The notes under the pieces were generated by a model that made no database searches, was not told the DNA's origin, and saw nothing but the letters and a program-made list of their open reading frames with translations. From Symbiodinium natans (lineage: Eukaryota; Sar; Dinophyceae; Suessiales; Symbiodiniaceae), in contig CAJNDS010000205.1 in assembly GCA_905221605.1 (NCBI GenBank), positions 126,001 to 162,500 on the forward strand: a stretch of 36,500 nt of DNA, written 5' to 3'. Below are positions 1 to 9,000 of this stretch, piece by piece. Numbering within the stretch: the stretch's first letter is position 1; every line of letters starts with the position of its first letter. The translations under genes and the position numbers were made by a program.

Positions 1-267
1 TTTTCAAGTTTAGTCTTAGTGCTGACAGTACTATTACTTGCACTTCTCGTATGATGATCACTATTGCAGTTCTCATTATCATGATACACTTGTCATTGTG
101 ATTCCTAGGCCATATGGCTTTTGTTCGGCAAAAGTGCATCCAACTCCAGATTCCGATGGATGTGCCCATGGAAAAAATTCTAAACCACTATCAGAGCAAA
201 AACACAAAGGTTCGACATGCCGTGCAAAGGAATTGAAAAAGGACTATGTTATCCCAAAAGTTGCCAG
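1..267 (+). other. Intron of the VWA8-like gene (left part cut by window edge)
   Basis: The stretch left of the first visible VWA8 exon ends in a clear acceptor (TTGCCAG, AG at 266-267) followed by G. I see no recognisable coding segment in it. Preceding VWA8 exons must lie outside the window. Confidence 0.75.
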
Positions 268-726
268 GCTGGCATTGGTGGCCGTGCAGGGCCTTACCGA
301 TTGGACGTAGGCCAAGATCTGGTGATGCTGACAGAGGAGCAGAAGAAAGAAGTATCGGAAGAGTGGCACAAGAAGGCCGCCACTTCATTTCATTCACCAG
401 CTGTTCCCAGAGTTTGGTGTCCAGCCCTGCAGTTTCAATATGTTTCAATAACACCTTGCACCATTCTAGGTTGCAGGCATGCATATCTGGACCCTGAGTT
501 TAACTCAACATCATAAATCCTTCATGCCCCCAAACATGTTCTTCCCACAGAGCTGAACTGATCTGAAGGCCCAGCAAATGGCCGATGAGGCCTACGCACA
601 TCGGCTCAGCGAGCTTAAGATGAGCGCGCACGATGAAACAGAGTGGCTCGGTTGCACGCGCCTGGAAGCATCTGCACAACATCACTCAGACCCCAGTGCG
701 CATTCCTTTCGTGCGCGAATGGATCT

Positions 727-757
<31 letters not shown>

Positions 758-3700
758 GCGGCCCCCACCTCAAAATTGGTGTTGGAAGGATGGCTTCTTC
801 GTGTGATGGTTTTTGGGATGGGAGGGTGGGGGTGGAAGCACGCCTTCCTGGAAGGCGCAACTGGTGCGAAGCACTCTGCCCGGCATGACTTATTTTACCC
901 ACGTTCAACAAAATGCAGGTGTCGACCCCTATGGATGTTTTTGAAACCATCTGTTGTTCCCTGCGCAATGTATCCCCGGAGTGAACACCCGTAGAGAATC
1001 CTGCAGAGTGGCCCTGGACTGATCATCGCAGAAGATCGGCCGCAAAGGGATGACAGAAAGTGTCTGTGAGTTGCCTGCCCGCTCCCAACACGTCCCACGC
1101 CATATCCCACAGAGCATTCCTAGTGTGCCCAAGAGCCCGTCAAAATGCTAAGTGGGGTGACGATGTTCGGAGCACGAGTTTCAGGATGCCATTGTTCAGC
1201 TATGTTGAAGGGAATGACAGAAGCGTATCCCAGGAACTGGGCTAATTCTAAGCGCCGCAGAACGCTGTCGCACACTTCTGAGGACTTGAGGACTATTCAG
1301 AGCGAACGAATTGGGGGTTTTACGATAATAAGGGACCTTTACATAGACCCTCAAATAGTAGGACCCCCTTACAATCAGGACCCCAATAAGGTACCCCTAA
1401 TATCGTAAGGGCCCCAATTGTGCTGAGCCCCAGGTACCGGCGTCTGCTTCAATCAGTGGAGGCCCAGATCTCGGCCTTTCGGCTGGTGCTCCAAAGCCAT
1501 GAGGCAGTCCAGCCTCGCACGTGCATGTGTTTGGGGTTTGGGGTTTGGGGTTTGCCGGCAGCCTCCAAAGTCCGTTGCTCAAAAGGGGTTTGGGGTTTAG
1601 GGGGTTAGGGTTTAGGGTTTAAAGAACTGCACATGTAGAGACGGATGGGCAGTTGGACCACCACCGACTCACCTAGGAGCAAAAATCTCAGCTGCAGCTT
1701 GTTCCCGGTAGCATCTTCTCTCTCCCTGTCGCTGCCTCCTTCTCCTTGTACAGTACGTGAAGCAACCAAAGCAACACCTACGACTCACGATCCTAAAGAA
1801 TGACACGACCCTATGACTCCCCCAACGGACCGAAACCTGTGAAGGCGAAGGAGCGCGAGAGAAGCTGGCAGAAGCAGCAGACTCAGGCGCCCGGAAGCGC
1901 GCTTAATATCGCTTCATCCTGCAAAACGATGGATTCGAAAACTTCTCTGCATCGCGCGTTGTGTGTACCCACCTGCCAGGGCGAACTGGACGAGATGCGT
2001 CTTGTGGATGGCATTGCGGGAGCACGGAACATCTACAGGTCGCGGTTCCTGACAGCGAACATCAGAGACATGTGGAGTTCCAGTGCGAGTCACGACAGTC
2101 TACTTGCTAAGTTTCCGAAAGTTCTGATGCGCAAAAAACTCGATTCAGTCGCAACAGCCAAGTAGACTCAGCAAACGTGATGACAGCGCCGAGCCTTAAA
2201 CCCTGCGTGCGTAGGCGAAGGGCCGAGGCGGAAGAACGCGGAGGCGATCAGCTGCTGCCAAAGCGCGTGAAGTTTGTGATGGACTGCAGCGGTTCTCCGG
2301 GCTCATCAGAGTTGCAAAGCGTTTAAGGTTTAGGGCTTAGGGTTTAGGGTTTAGGGTTTAGGGTTTTTGCTTTTGAGATCTTAGTGTGCGACTATTGCTG
2401 CACAGTTGGGTTTCTGGGCCTTGAAGGTTTCGGGGCATTGATGTTCTTGGATACTGGTATGGGGGTGCGCCGTGTTGAATTTGGCCAGGCTTCGGCTACT
2501 TCCTGTTGCTTGCTCCAAGATGTTCAGATCCCTACGCTTTAAGCTCCGTATAAACAGACATATAGTGCCTCCTGTTCATCAGCCACCAAGGATCGATGTA
2601 CACGTTCAATCGCATCGATCAGCGCTTGCAGCGCCTGATGGAAGCCGCCATCTTCATTTTTGAAAGCTTTTCTGGCTTCGAAGCGAAGTACGAGCGCCTT
2701 GTCAGCTGCGCAAGACTTCAAAACTCCTGTGCACCCTTCGTCTGAGTGTGCGCATGTGTTTCGCTTGGGCTGGAATTTCGGTTGTAATCATTTTGAATTT
2801 GGCGATAGGTGTTCTCTGAAACAAATCTCTGCCGGAAAGTCGTGGCCACTGTGACCTACGCAACCTTGCAACCTGGATTTGGTGCTTCCTGGCACAGGTA
2901 TGCTATGGTGGGTCACAGCGGCACTGGTGCAGAAGCAGAGAGCCTGGTGGCGTGGGGAAAGCCCCCAAAGAGTGCCAAGGTTGGGAGCCAGCTAGAAATT
3001 TGACTTCCTCTGCCTGCCGATTCCGTGCATCCGAAGACGTCGCTGATGAACACATCGCAATGTTTAGACAGATTCGCTACGACCTTTTTGCATCAAGGGT
3101 TGTACGTGACACGTCCCAACGGCTTACATTGCCAGAGTGCGGGTTCTTAGCCAGCAGTGCTGAGTTACTTGGCTCCTCAGCCAAGTTGCGAAAAACAGGG
3201 CCTGTAGGTTCAGCGCTGGGCCAGTCCTACGCCAATCCTGGGTTTCCTTCACCCGAAAATCTTTGCTCTCTGCACGTCGGAAAGGAGCAACTGGCCATCG
3301 TGAAGCAGATGGCAGCTCATGCGCCTCTCGGTGAGCCTGAAGGGTAGCCTTGAGAGTTGCGTGCGTGCCATGTGTTTCGCACAGGGAAGTCCAGGTTGTT
3401 CCCATGCCCTCACAGGCTTGCGCGCTTCTTTCACCCATCTTGTGTGCGCGAGAACCCCTCAGGTCTTTGGCACATCTGTCGCGTGTGTCGTACAGCTGAA
3501 GTAGCATGGTGCAAGGCAATACTCCCATAGTGGAGATCACACCTTGGAAGCCACGGACCGTGCCATCAAGGTTGGGGAGTGATGTCTTGCGCGGATAGGG
3601 GTCGTGTGTAGCAGATGTTCCCAGCTGGGGTTTCCGATGTTAGGGGTACCTTGTTGGGTCCTTGCTCTCAGGGAATCCTACTATTTGGGGGTCGAAATTC

Positions 3701-5251
3701 GGGGGTCCCTGATTTTCGTAAACCCCCGCGACAGGATGTGTTGCGCAAGTCTGCCGACGAGTACTACGTTTTCGTCGTGAGCGATGCTGACCTGGCCAGG
3801 TATGGGATCTCCCCTGCCACCTGGAACAAAATCCTCATGCAGGAACAGTCGGGTTTTAATCGCGAACCTCTTCTCTACACTTGCGGTCTAGAATCCACAA
3901 CCTGCCCTCTGGTGGTTTGTGACATCTTGGTTCCTAGTACGGCGTTGACCTGCATAAAGACGAAGCGTGTAGTGTGCACTGCACCCCTAAAACCCAACAC
4001 GCTGCATCTCGGGGTCGGCTTTTGATGGCGAGGACCAGCGGGTAAACGCTTACGTGATCCTCATCAGCTCAAACACTGACGAAGCAGAGACGATCAAGTC
4101 GGGATTGACTCCAGGACACGGGGTTCTTCAGGCTACAGTCTCTGGAGACCCATGAAATAGAGGTAGGGGGGGTAAGATGGACACTTAAAGTCAATGCTGC
4201 ACGTGCGTGCCTTGTAAACAAATACTTTACAAAGGAAACACCCGCGGAGCCGCAGAATAGACGCAATGCACCCTTAGCATCAGCACACTGTGTCCCGGGG
4301 GGCGCGGGCGAGCAGGGCGCGGAGGGCGCAGAGGGCGCGGAGGGCGCGGAGGGCGCGGAGGGCGCGGAGGGCGTGGAGGGCGCGGAGGGCGCGGAGGACG
4401 CGGAGGGCGCGGATCGGCGCGGAGGGCGCGGATCGGCGCGGAGCACGCGGAGGGCGCGGAGCACGCGCAGGGCTCGGAGGGGCGTCCACGTGTCCCCACT
4501 CCCTTGCCCATCAACCGAATGTCACGCTCCCCATCCGTGCTCCCCCCCCGAACCCGTCCGTCAACCTCCAGGCATGGTCCACGCCTCCCCACGCCACACC
4601 CCTCTCCCAGCAAAATGTTCCGAACCCCCTCCCTTGACCGCGTCGTCTTGACCGTCTCCTCTTCGTGGCCTCTTTCGCCAAAATGATCAAAAAGCGATCC
4701 GATAGAACGCCTTCCGCGTTGAAGCGCCAAACGAGAACCCAAGAACAGAATTGGTTTTCGGGAAGAATCCAAGAAAACAAAGAGCACGCGCAGAATAGAC
4801 GTTAAGCGTCCAAGGCACGGGGAGGGGGGGGGGAGGGTGGCGCCCAGTTTCAGCACCAAAATTTTCGGATGATCCCCTACGGTGCGCATGACGTTGCATG
4901 GTTTTCGGGACAGGACGTTTGAAGTAACCCTTTGAGTCCGAAAAAAAGGAAGGTTCTGTTTTCTGCTCGGTGAGAGACGCACTTCTTGGTCGGCGGCTTG
5001 GGTGTTCAAACAATGTCAGGGACAAGCTGCACCCTCACTTGGCTGCACGGCTCGTGCCTAGATTGAGTGTGAGCTGTGGGTCGTAAACTGCCTAAAGGCT
5101 TATCCGTGCGAGCGCGAGAGTCGTAACAGCCATGCGTGTCGTGGCTCATGCCTGCTCGTGAGGACATGGCTTCGTATGTGACGACAATGACTTGCTGGCT
5201 GTGACCTTCAAGCAGGTCTTCTCAGCCACCATGCTCCGCAATCGAACATAG
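268..5251 (+). CDS. VWA8: VWA8-like protein, C-terminal part (13 exons; 5' end outside window)
   Basis: Spliced gene; exons: 268-375, 569-642, 1434-1503, 1845-1886, 1980-2038, 2215-2291, 2591-2693, 2898-2979, 3285-3322, 3516-3570, 3735-3842, 4033-4114, 5163-5251 (stop TAG 5249-5251). The joined 987 nt give 328 residues in one frame. In order the product shows the GGRAGPYRLD block preceding the VWA domain (residues 5-14), a Glu/Lys-rich helical part, GELDEMRLVDG (99-109), PKRVKFVMDCSGSMY with the MIDAS motif D141-x-S143-x-S145, MVGHSG (181-186), SGDHTLEAT (223-231, likely MIDAS Thr), VVSDADLARYGI (250-261, likely MIDAS Asp) and the conserved tail FKQVFSATML. This is the C-terminal VWA region of VWA8, a mitochondrial MoxR-type AAA+ ATPase family member in animals; the AAA+ modules must lie to the left. 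Donors: five GT, five GC, two GA; all acceptors are AG followed by G. Exon borders come from family similarity recalled without an alignment tool plus frame continuity, so single borders could shift by a few nt. Confidence 0.92.
729..757. repeat. Poly-C tract of 29 nt in a VWA8 intron
   Basis: An uninterrupted run of C lies in the 791-nt intron between VWA8 exons 2 and 3. Homopolymer length is a likely sequencing or assembly uncertainty. Confidence 0.95.
1309..1419. mobile_element. Short foldback element, family FB1 copy A
   Basis: The copy begins AATTGGGGGTTTTACGATAA and ends with a near inverted copy (ATCGTAAGGGCCCCAATT). Between the arms are GGACCCCC and AATAAGGTACCCC, which recur in the other copies at 3626-3727, 30908-31056 and 31556-31647. 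It lies in the intron between VWA8 exons 2 and 3, and its right end is 14 nt upstream of the acceptor AG (1432-1433). No coding capacity, so it would be non-autonomous. Confidence 0.7.
1530..1621 (+). repeat. Degenerate telomere-like repeats (TTTGGGG/TTTAGGG)
   Basis: Blocks of GGGGTTT (1530-1554) and GGGGTTT grading into TTTAGGG (1586-1621) lie in the intron after VWA8 exon 3. The adjacent TTTGGGG and TTTAGGG units look like point-mutated telomeric heptamers. Confidence 0.75.
2325..2367 (+). repeat. Interstitial TTTAGGG array in a VWA8 intron
   Basis: Five to six tandem TTTAGGG-type heptamers lie between the exon that carries the MIDAS aspartate (2215-2291) and the next exon (2591-2693). 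The G-rich strand is the coding strand. Confidence 0.9.
3626..3727. mobile_element. Short foldback element, family FB1 copy B
   Basis: The arms are CTGGGGTTTCCGATGTTAGG on the left and the inverted GATTTTCGTAAACCCCC on the right. Read on the minus strand the interior shows AATAGTAGGA and AACAAGGTACCCC, shared with copy A. It fills about 100 of the 164 nt of the intron between VWA8 exons at 3516-3570 and 3735-3842, and its right end lies 7 nt upstream of the acceptor AG at 3733-3734. Confidence 0.75.
4313..4486. repeat. GC-rich minisatellite (9-bp GGAGGGCGC-type units)
   Basis: Roughly 19 tandem imperfect units of GGAGGGCGC lie in the 1,048-nt last intron of the VWA8-like gene (4115-5162). 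The long Ala/Pro/Ser or Arg-rich reading frames on both strands here are by-products of the 9-bp period. Variants with GGATCGGCGC and GCACGC appear toward the right end. Confidence 0.93.
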
Positions 5252-5441
5252 CTCCCTGCGCCGATTCGGCTTTGACGTCGCAGCATCAGCACGGCTATAC
5301 GCTCAGCAACAGTGGACATGCGACACGCTCGACTGCCGGACACCTCCCAAAACCGTGAACCCGACCTGCGAGAATGGCTGTGGTCCGTGGCTTCAGCAAG
5401 AAGATACTGCACTGGAGGTGTGCGCCACAAACTGCTGGCCT

Positions 5442-5468
5442 GATCAGATCAGCAGGGCTGATCTGATC
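5442..5468. repeat. Perfect 12-bp hairpin downstream of VWA8
   Basis: GATCAGATCAGC and GCTGATCTGATC form a perfect inverted repeat with a 3-nt AGG loop, about 190 nt past the VWA8 stop. It is followed by a tandem TGATCCATCGAC-like duplication. It may be a 3'-UTR or spacer RNA structure; the function is unknown. Confidence 0.85.
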
Positions 5469-5865
5469 CATCGACTGATCCATCGACACACGTGGCGCGT
5501 CGCCAGATCTCCAATCGCAGCATGGAAGTAGCTAGCTTCGTCACGACTCCCAGCACTGCACCGCCGAGACACCCACTGCTGAGACGAAACGTTCGATTTG
5601 ACAAACAGTTCCAAGTAGTCATGGCTTAAGGCTTAAGGAGTTTCGGTGCAGGTTCCCCTGCTGCCTCAGCCCGTGTTCCACCAAGGGGCCATCTTTTGGG
5701 CTCTGGGCGTGTTGGCTTTGCACACCGACTTGCCAATCACGATCTCCTAGCTTGACATGACAGCATGACAAGCTCATCGGAACGTTCGATGTGTCACGTT
5801 GCCCAAGCCAGTCTTTCTTGAAGATACACCTGCACCTCTTCAGCATCAAAAGACTATAGCGGCAG

Positions 5866-5880
5866 TTTTTTTTTTATAAT
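5866..5880 (+). promoter_or_regulatory. T-rich box upstream of phosphatase (possible TTTT-type promoter element)
   Basis: A run of ten T followed by ATAAT lies about 205 nt upstream of the phosphatase ATG. Dinoflagellate promoters have been reported to carry a TTTT motif instead of a TATA box. A lone T-run is weak evidence; it could equally be a neutral homopolymer. Confidence 0.15.
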
Positions 5881-6084
5881 TCTGATGCATACACCCTTCT
5901 GCTATGTTGTGTTCACGCTGTTCACCTTTTAGAGGGGCCGGGAGCGTTTTCACCCTTCATGGCCGACACTATGGGGTTGCGAGGTTTGTCACCACTTCTC
6001 GGCATGTCCGTGGCAAACGGACAAACATGAAGCATGCAAAGTCCATTTGGGCTCAGTATAGGCTGAAGACGGTAGCTCTCGACC

Positions 6085-9000
6085 ATGTGCACATGTGCGC
6101 GCGGCTGGTTGGCTGTGCTTGCCGTGCTGAGCACGCCTCTCGGATGCCATGGTGAAGACGAATCGCTGCCCACGCGCATCGCGTCCTTCATGGTGATTGG
6201 TGATTGGGGTTGGGATCGGGTCGCGCACGGGAATGTGCAATCCAGCAATTGTCAGAGGATCATCGCCAACCGCATGCACCAAGAGTTCAACGACCTCGGG
6301 GATGTCAAGTTTGTGATAAATGTCGGCGACTCGTTCTACCCAGGCGGCGTTTCGAGCAAACAGGACCAACAGTGGCACAGCAAGTGGCGCAGCAGGTACT
6401 CCCCAAGCCTGAGGAGCGTGCCGTGGTACAGCGTCTACGGCAACCACGACATGCTTTATGATCCAGGTGCCTGCAGCAGTGAAGAGGACAAGGCGGCACA
6501 GATCAACTACGATGTAGCAGACCTGGACCACTTTTTCATGCCTGGCTTTTCCTGGTATTTCCAGCACGAGGATTTGGATTTGGAAGTCTTGGCCCTCGAT
6601 CTTTGGGAGTCCGTTGCCAGTAGACTTTTCTGCTTATTCCGGTACATACCCCCCCAAAGCCAGCTGCCGCAGGCAGCGTTCCCAAGTCAAGCACAGCCAG
6701 CCAACACATCCACAAGGGTCGCACGATGTGGGGTCGATGTTCTCGGCACCCTCTTATAACCCATCTTGAAGGGCCGAAAGATGCCTGGCGAGCCGAACCC
6801 TGAAAGAATACCGCAAGTGCCAAGGACTTGAATTCCTTGTGGGTGAACCACACCTGCCCGCACACGCCCTGCGAAGCAGATTGCCGAGACAAGGTGGGGA
6901 GCGTCACGTTGAGGGCTTAGGGGTTATGTTTTAGGGTTTAGGGTTTAGGGTTTAGGGTTTAGGGTTTAGGGTTTAGGGTTTAGGGTTTAGGGTTTATGAA
7001 CCGAGGCCTGTTGTAAAAAGGGTTTAGGGTTTAGGGTTTAGGGTTTAGGGTTTAGGGTTTAGGGTTTAGGGTTTAGGGTTTAGGGTTTAGGGTTTAGGGG
7101 TATCCGCTCCGGCCTGCGGGGGATTAGGGTTGGCAAGTGCTATTGGAAATGATGTTTCGAAGCCAGTTTCAGGGCTTCTGAACCACAACCTGCCTAAACC
7201 AAAACCCTGCCAAGCCCCTGAAGTGCCCCCACAAAAGCTCTAAGCCGTCCCAAGGTCGAAGAGCGGGCGAAAGCGGCCCTGGAACTCTTCAATCAGAGGC
7301 TGTGGGGGGTAGTGCGCCCATGGAGAGAGAGAGGGGAGTGGCTGCCCGAAGCTCGGCGCAAGCGGGTCAAAGCGATGTGCGGAAGAATGGTCGAACTCGT
7401 GTTCACCTCCAGCAGTTGAACCCCCAAAGAGGTTGCGATGCAGATACCCCCCCATCTGTGTGTCGCCGACCCCAACTTGCGATCGCCCGAACAAAGGGAA
7501 GAGGGCTCGCACAAGGCGGGGGGAACCATAGCTGAGCATGACCCAAACTGAGGAGACATTCAGGGTTGGCGTGGCTGTAGGTGTCCGGTGCGTTTGGGAT
7601 GCTCATTACTTCCTGCCACTTTCCGCAGCCTGCCAAGAACCAAGTCCTCCCACGGGAGAATGCCGTCCCAGGCCTCAATTCGAGAGCGGGGTTCATGAAA
7701 ACGACTCCATATGAGACAGGGATGCATGTCTTTTTTTTGGGGATCTGCGAACTCTGCGAGGGGGAGATGTGGTTGTGGTGAGTATGGGTTCGTGCACCCA
7801 CTTTACACACAGACCGGGCGACAGCGACAGGGAGAGAGAGAGAGAGAGAAAAAAAAAAGGTGTGTGTGTGTGTGTGTGTATGTTGAAGGCTTTTTCGGGT
7901 TTGGGGCTCTTGACGGGTGGGCTTTTCAGTCGGGTTGCAATTGGGTTGTAGGGTTTAGGTATTCAGGGTTGTGTGTGTGTATGTTGCAAGGCATGGCCTG
8001 GTTCCAGCGGTTTCGAACGGTTTAGGGTTTAGGGTTTCGGGTTTAGGGTTTAGGGTTCAAAATTTCTTAAGCTTGACCGTGAAGGATGGAGACAAGCAAC
8101 GCTTCCAACCTCCTCGTCTTTTCGCACTACCCGACGGATGGGATGTGCAGGGGGGGGGGAGGAAAAAATCCTTTTTTGGGTTTTAGGGAGCCCCAAAGCT
8201 GTGTGTTTGAGACAGTGCGGCCTTCGCGCATCCGAGAAAAGCCCGTCCCTAAGTTCCAGCAGGAGTGGACTCTTTTAGGAGGCCTTGTGGCCTTGTGGCC
8301 CATGCCTAGACCCTAAACCCTAAACCGCTTAACAGGAAAACGGGTAAACCCTAAACCCTAAACCCTAAACCCTAAACCCTAAACCCTAAACCCTAAACCC
8401 TAAACCCTAAACCCTAAACCCTAAACCCTAAACCCTAAACCGCTTAACAGGGACATTAAGCCACCCGAGTTGCAGGACTACCTATGGGGCATGCCGGAGG
8501 TGTTGGGAAACCTCAGCAACGGGACTCGCCCTGGAGGCCTTCCAAGGCACCGGGGGAAGACCCTAAAGGGTTTGGAGGGTTTGAGGGGGTTTAGGGCAGT
8601 TTAGGGCAGTTTAGGGGGGTTCAGGGGGTTCAGGGGGTTTAGGGTTTTTTAAGTTTTTTAAGGTTTTTTTTAGGGTTTTTTAGGGTGTTTAGGGGTTTTT
8701 AGGGTTTTTTTAGGGTTTTTTAGGGTGTTTAAGGTTTTTTTGGGTTTTTAGTTTTTTTTTTAGGATTTTTAGGATTTTTAGGGTTTTTAGGGTTTTTAGG
8801 GTTTTTAGGGTTTTTAGGGTTTTTAGGGTTTTTAGGGTTTTTAGGGTTTTTTAGGGTTTTTAAGGGTGTTTAGGGTTTTTTTGGGTTTTCTGGTTTTTTT
8901 TTTGGGGTTTTTAGGGTTTTTAGGGTTTTTAGGGTTTTTAGGGTTTTTAGGGTTTTTAGGGTTTTTAGGGTTTTTAGGGTTTTTAGGGTTTTTAGGTTTT

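Larger units (their letters stand above)
5252..6084 (+). other. Spacer between VWA8 stop and phosphatase start
   Basis: About 830 nt without recognised coding sequence. It must hold the VWA8 3' end and the 5' region of the phosphatase gene. It contains a perfect hairpin (5442-5468) and a T10 run followed by ATAAT (5866-5880). I found no obvious poly(A) signal and no copy of the dinoflagellate spliced leader. Confidence 0.6.

Noticed and set aside
3124-3540. 138-codon minus-strand frame
   Set aside because: It is antisense to two proven VWA8 exons (3285-3322 and 3516-3570) and has no recognisable motif.
4227-5009. 260-codon minus-strand frame with Ala-Pro-Ser/Pro-Arg repeats
   Set aside because: It lies over the GC-rich 9-bp minisatellite and the last VWA8 intron; its repeats come from the minisatellite and the rest has no family features.
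6930-7100. Chromosome end (true telomere)
   Set aside because: The arrays are internal to a gene with intact exons on both sides and occur in both orientations across the window.
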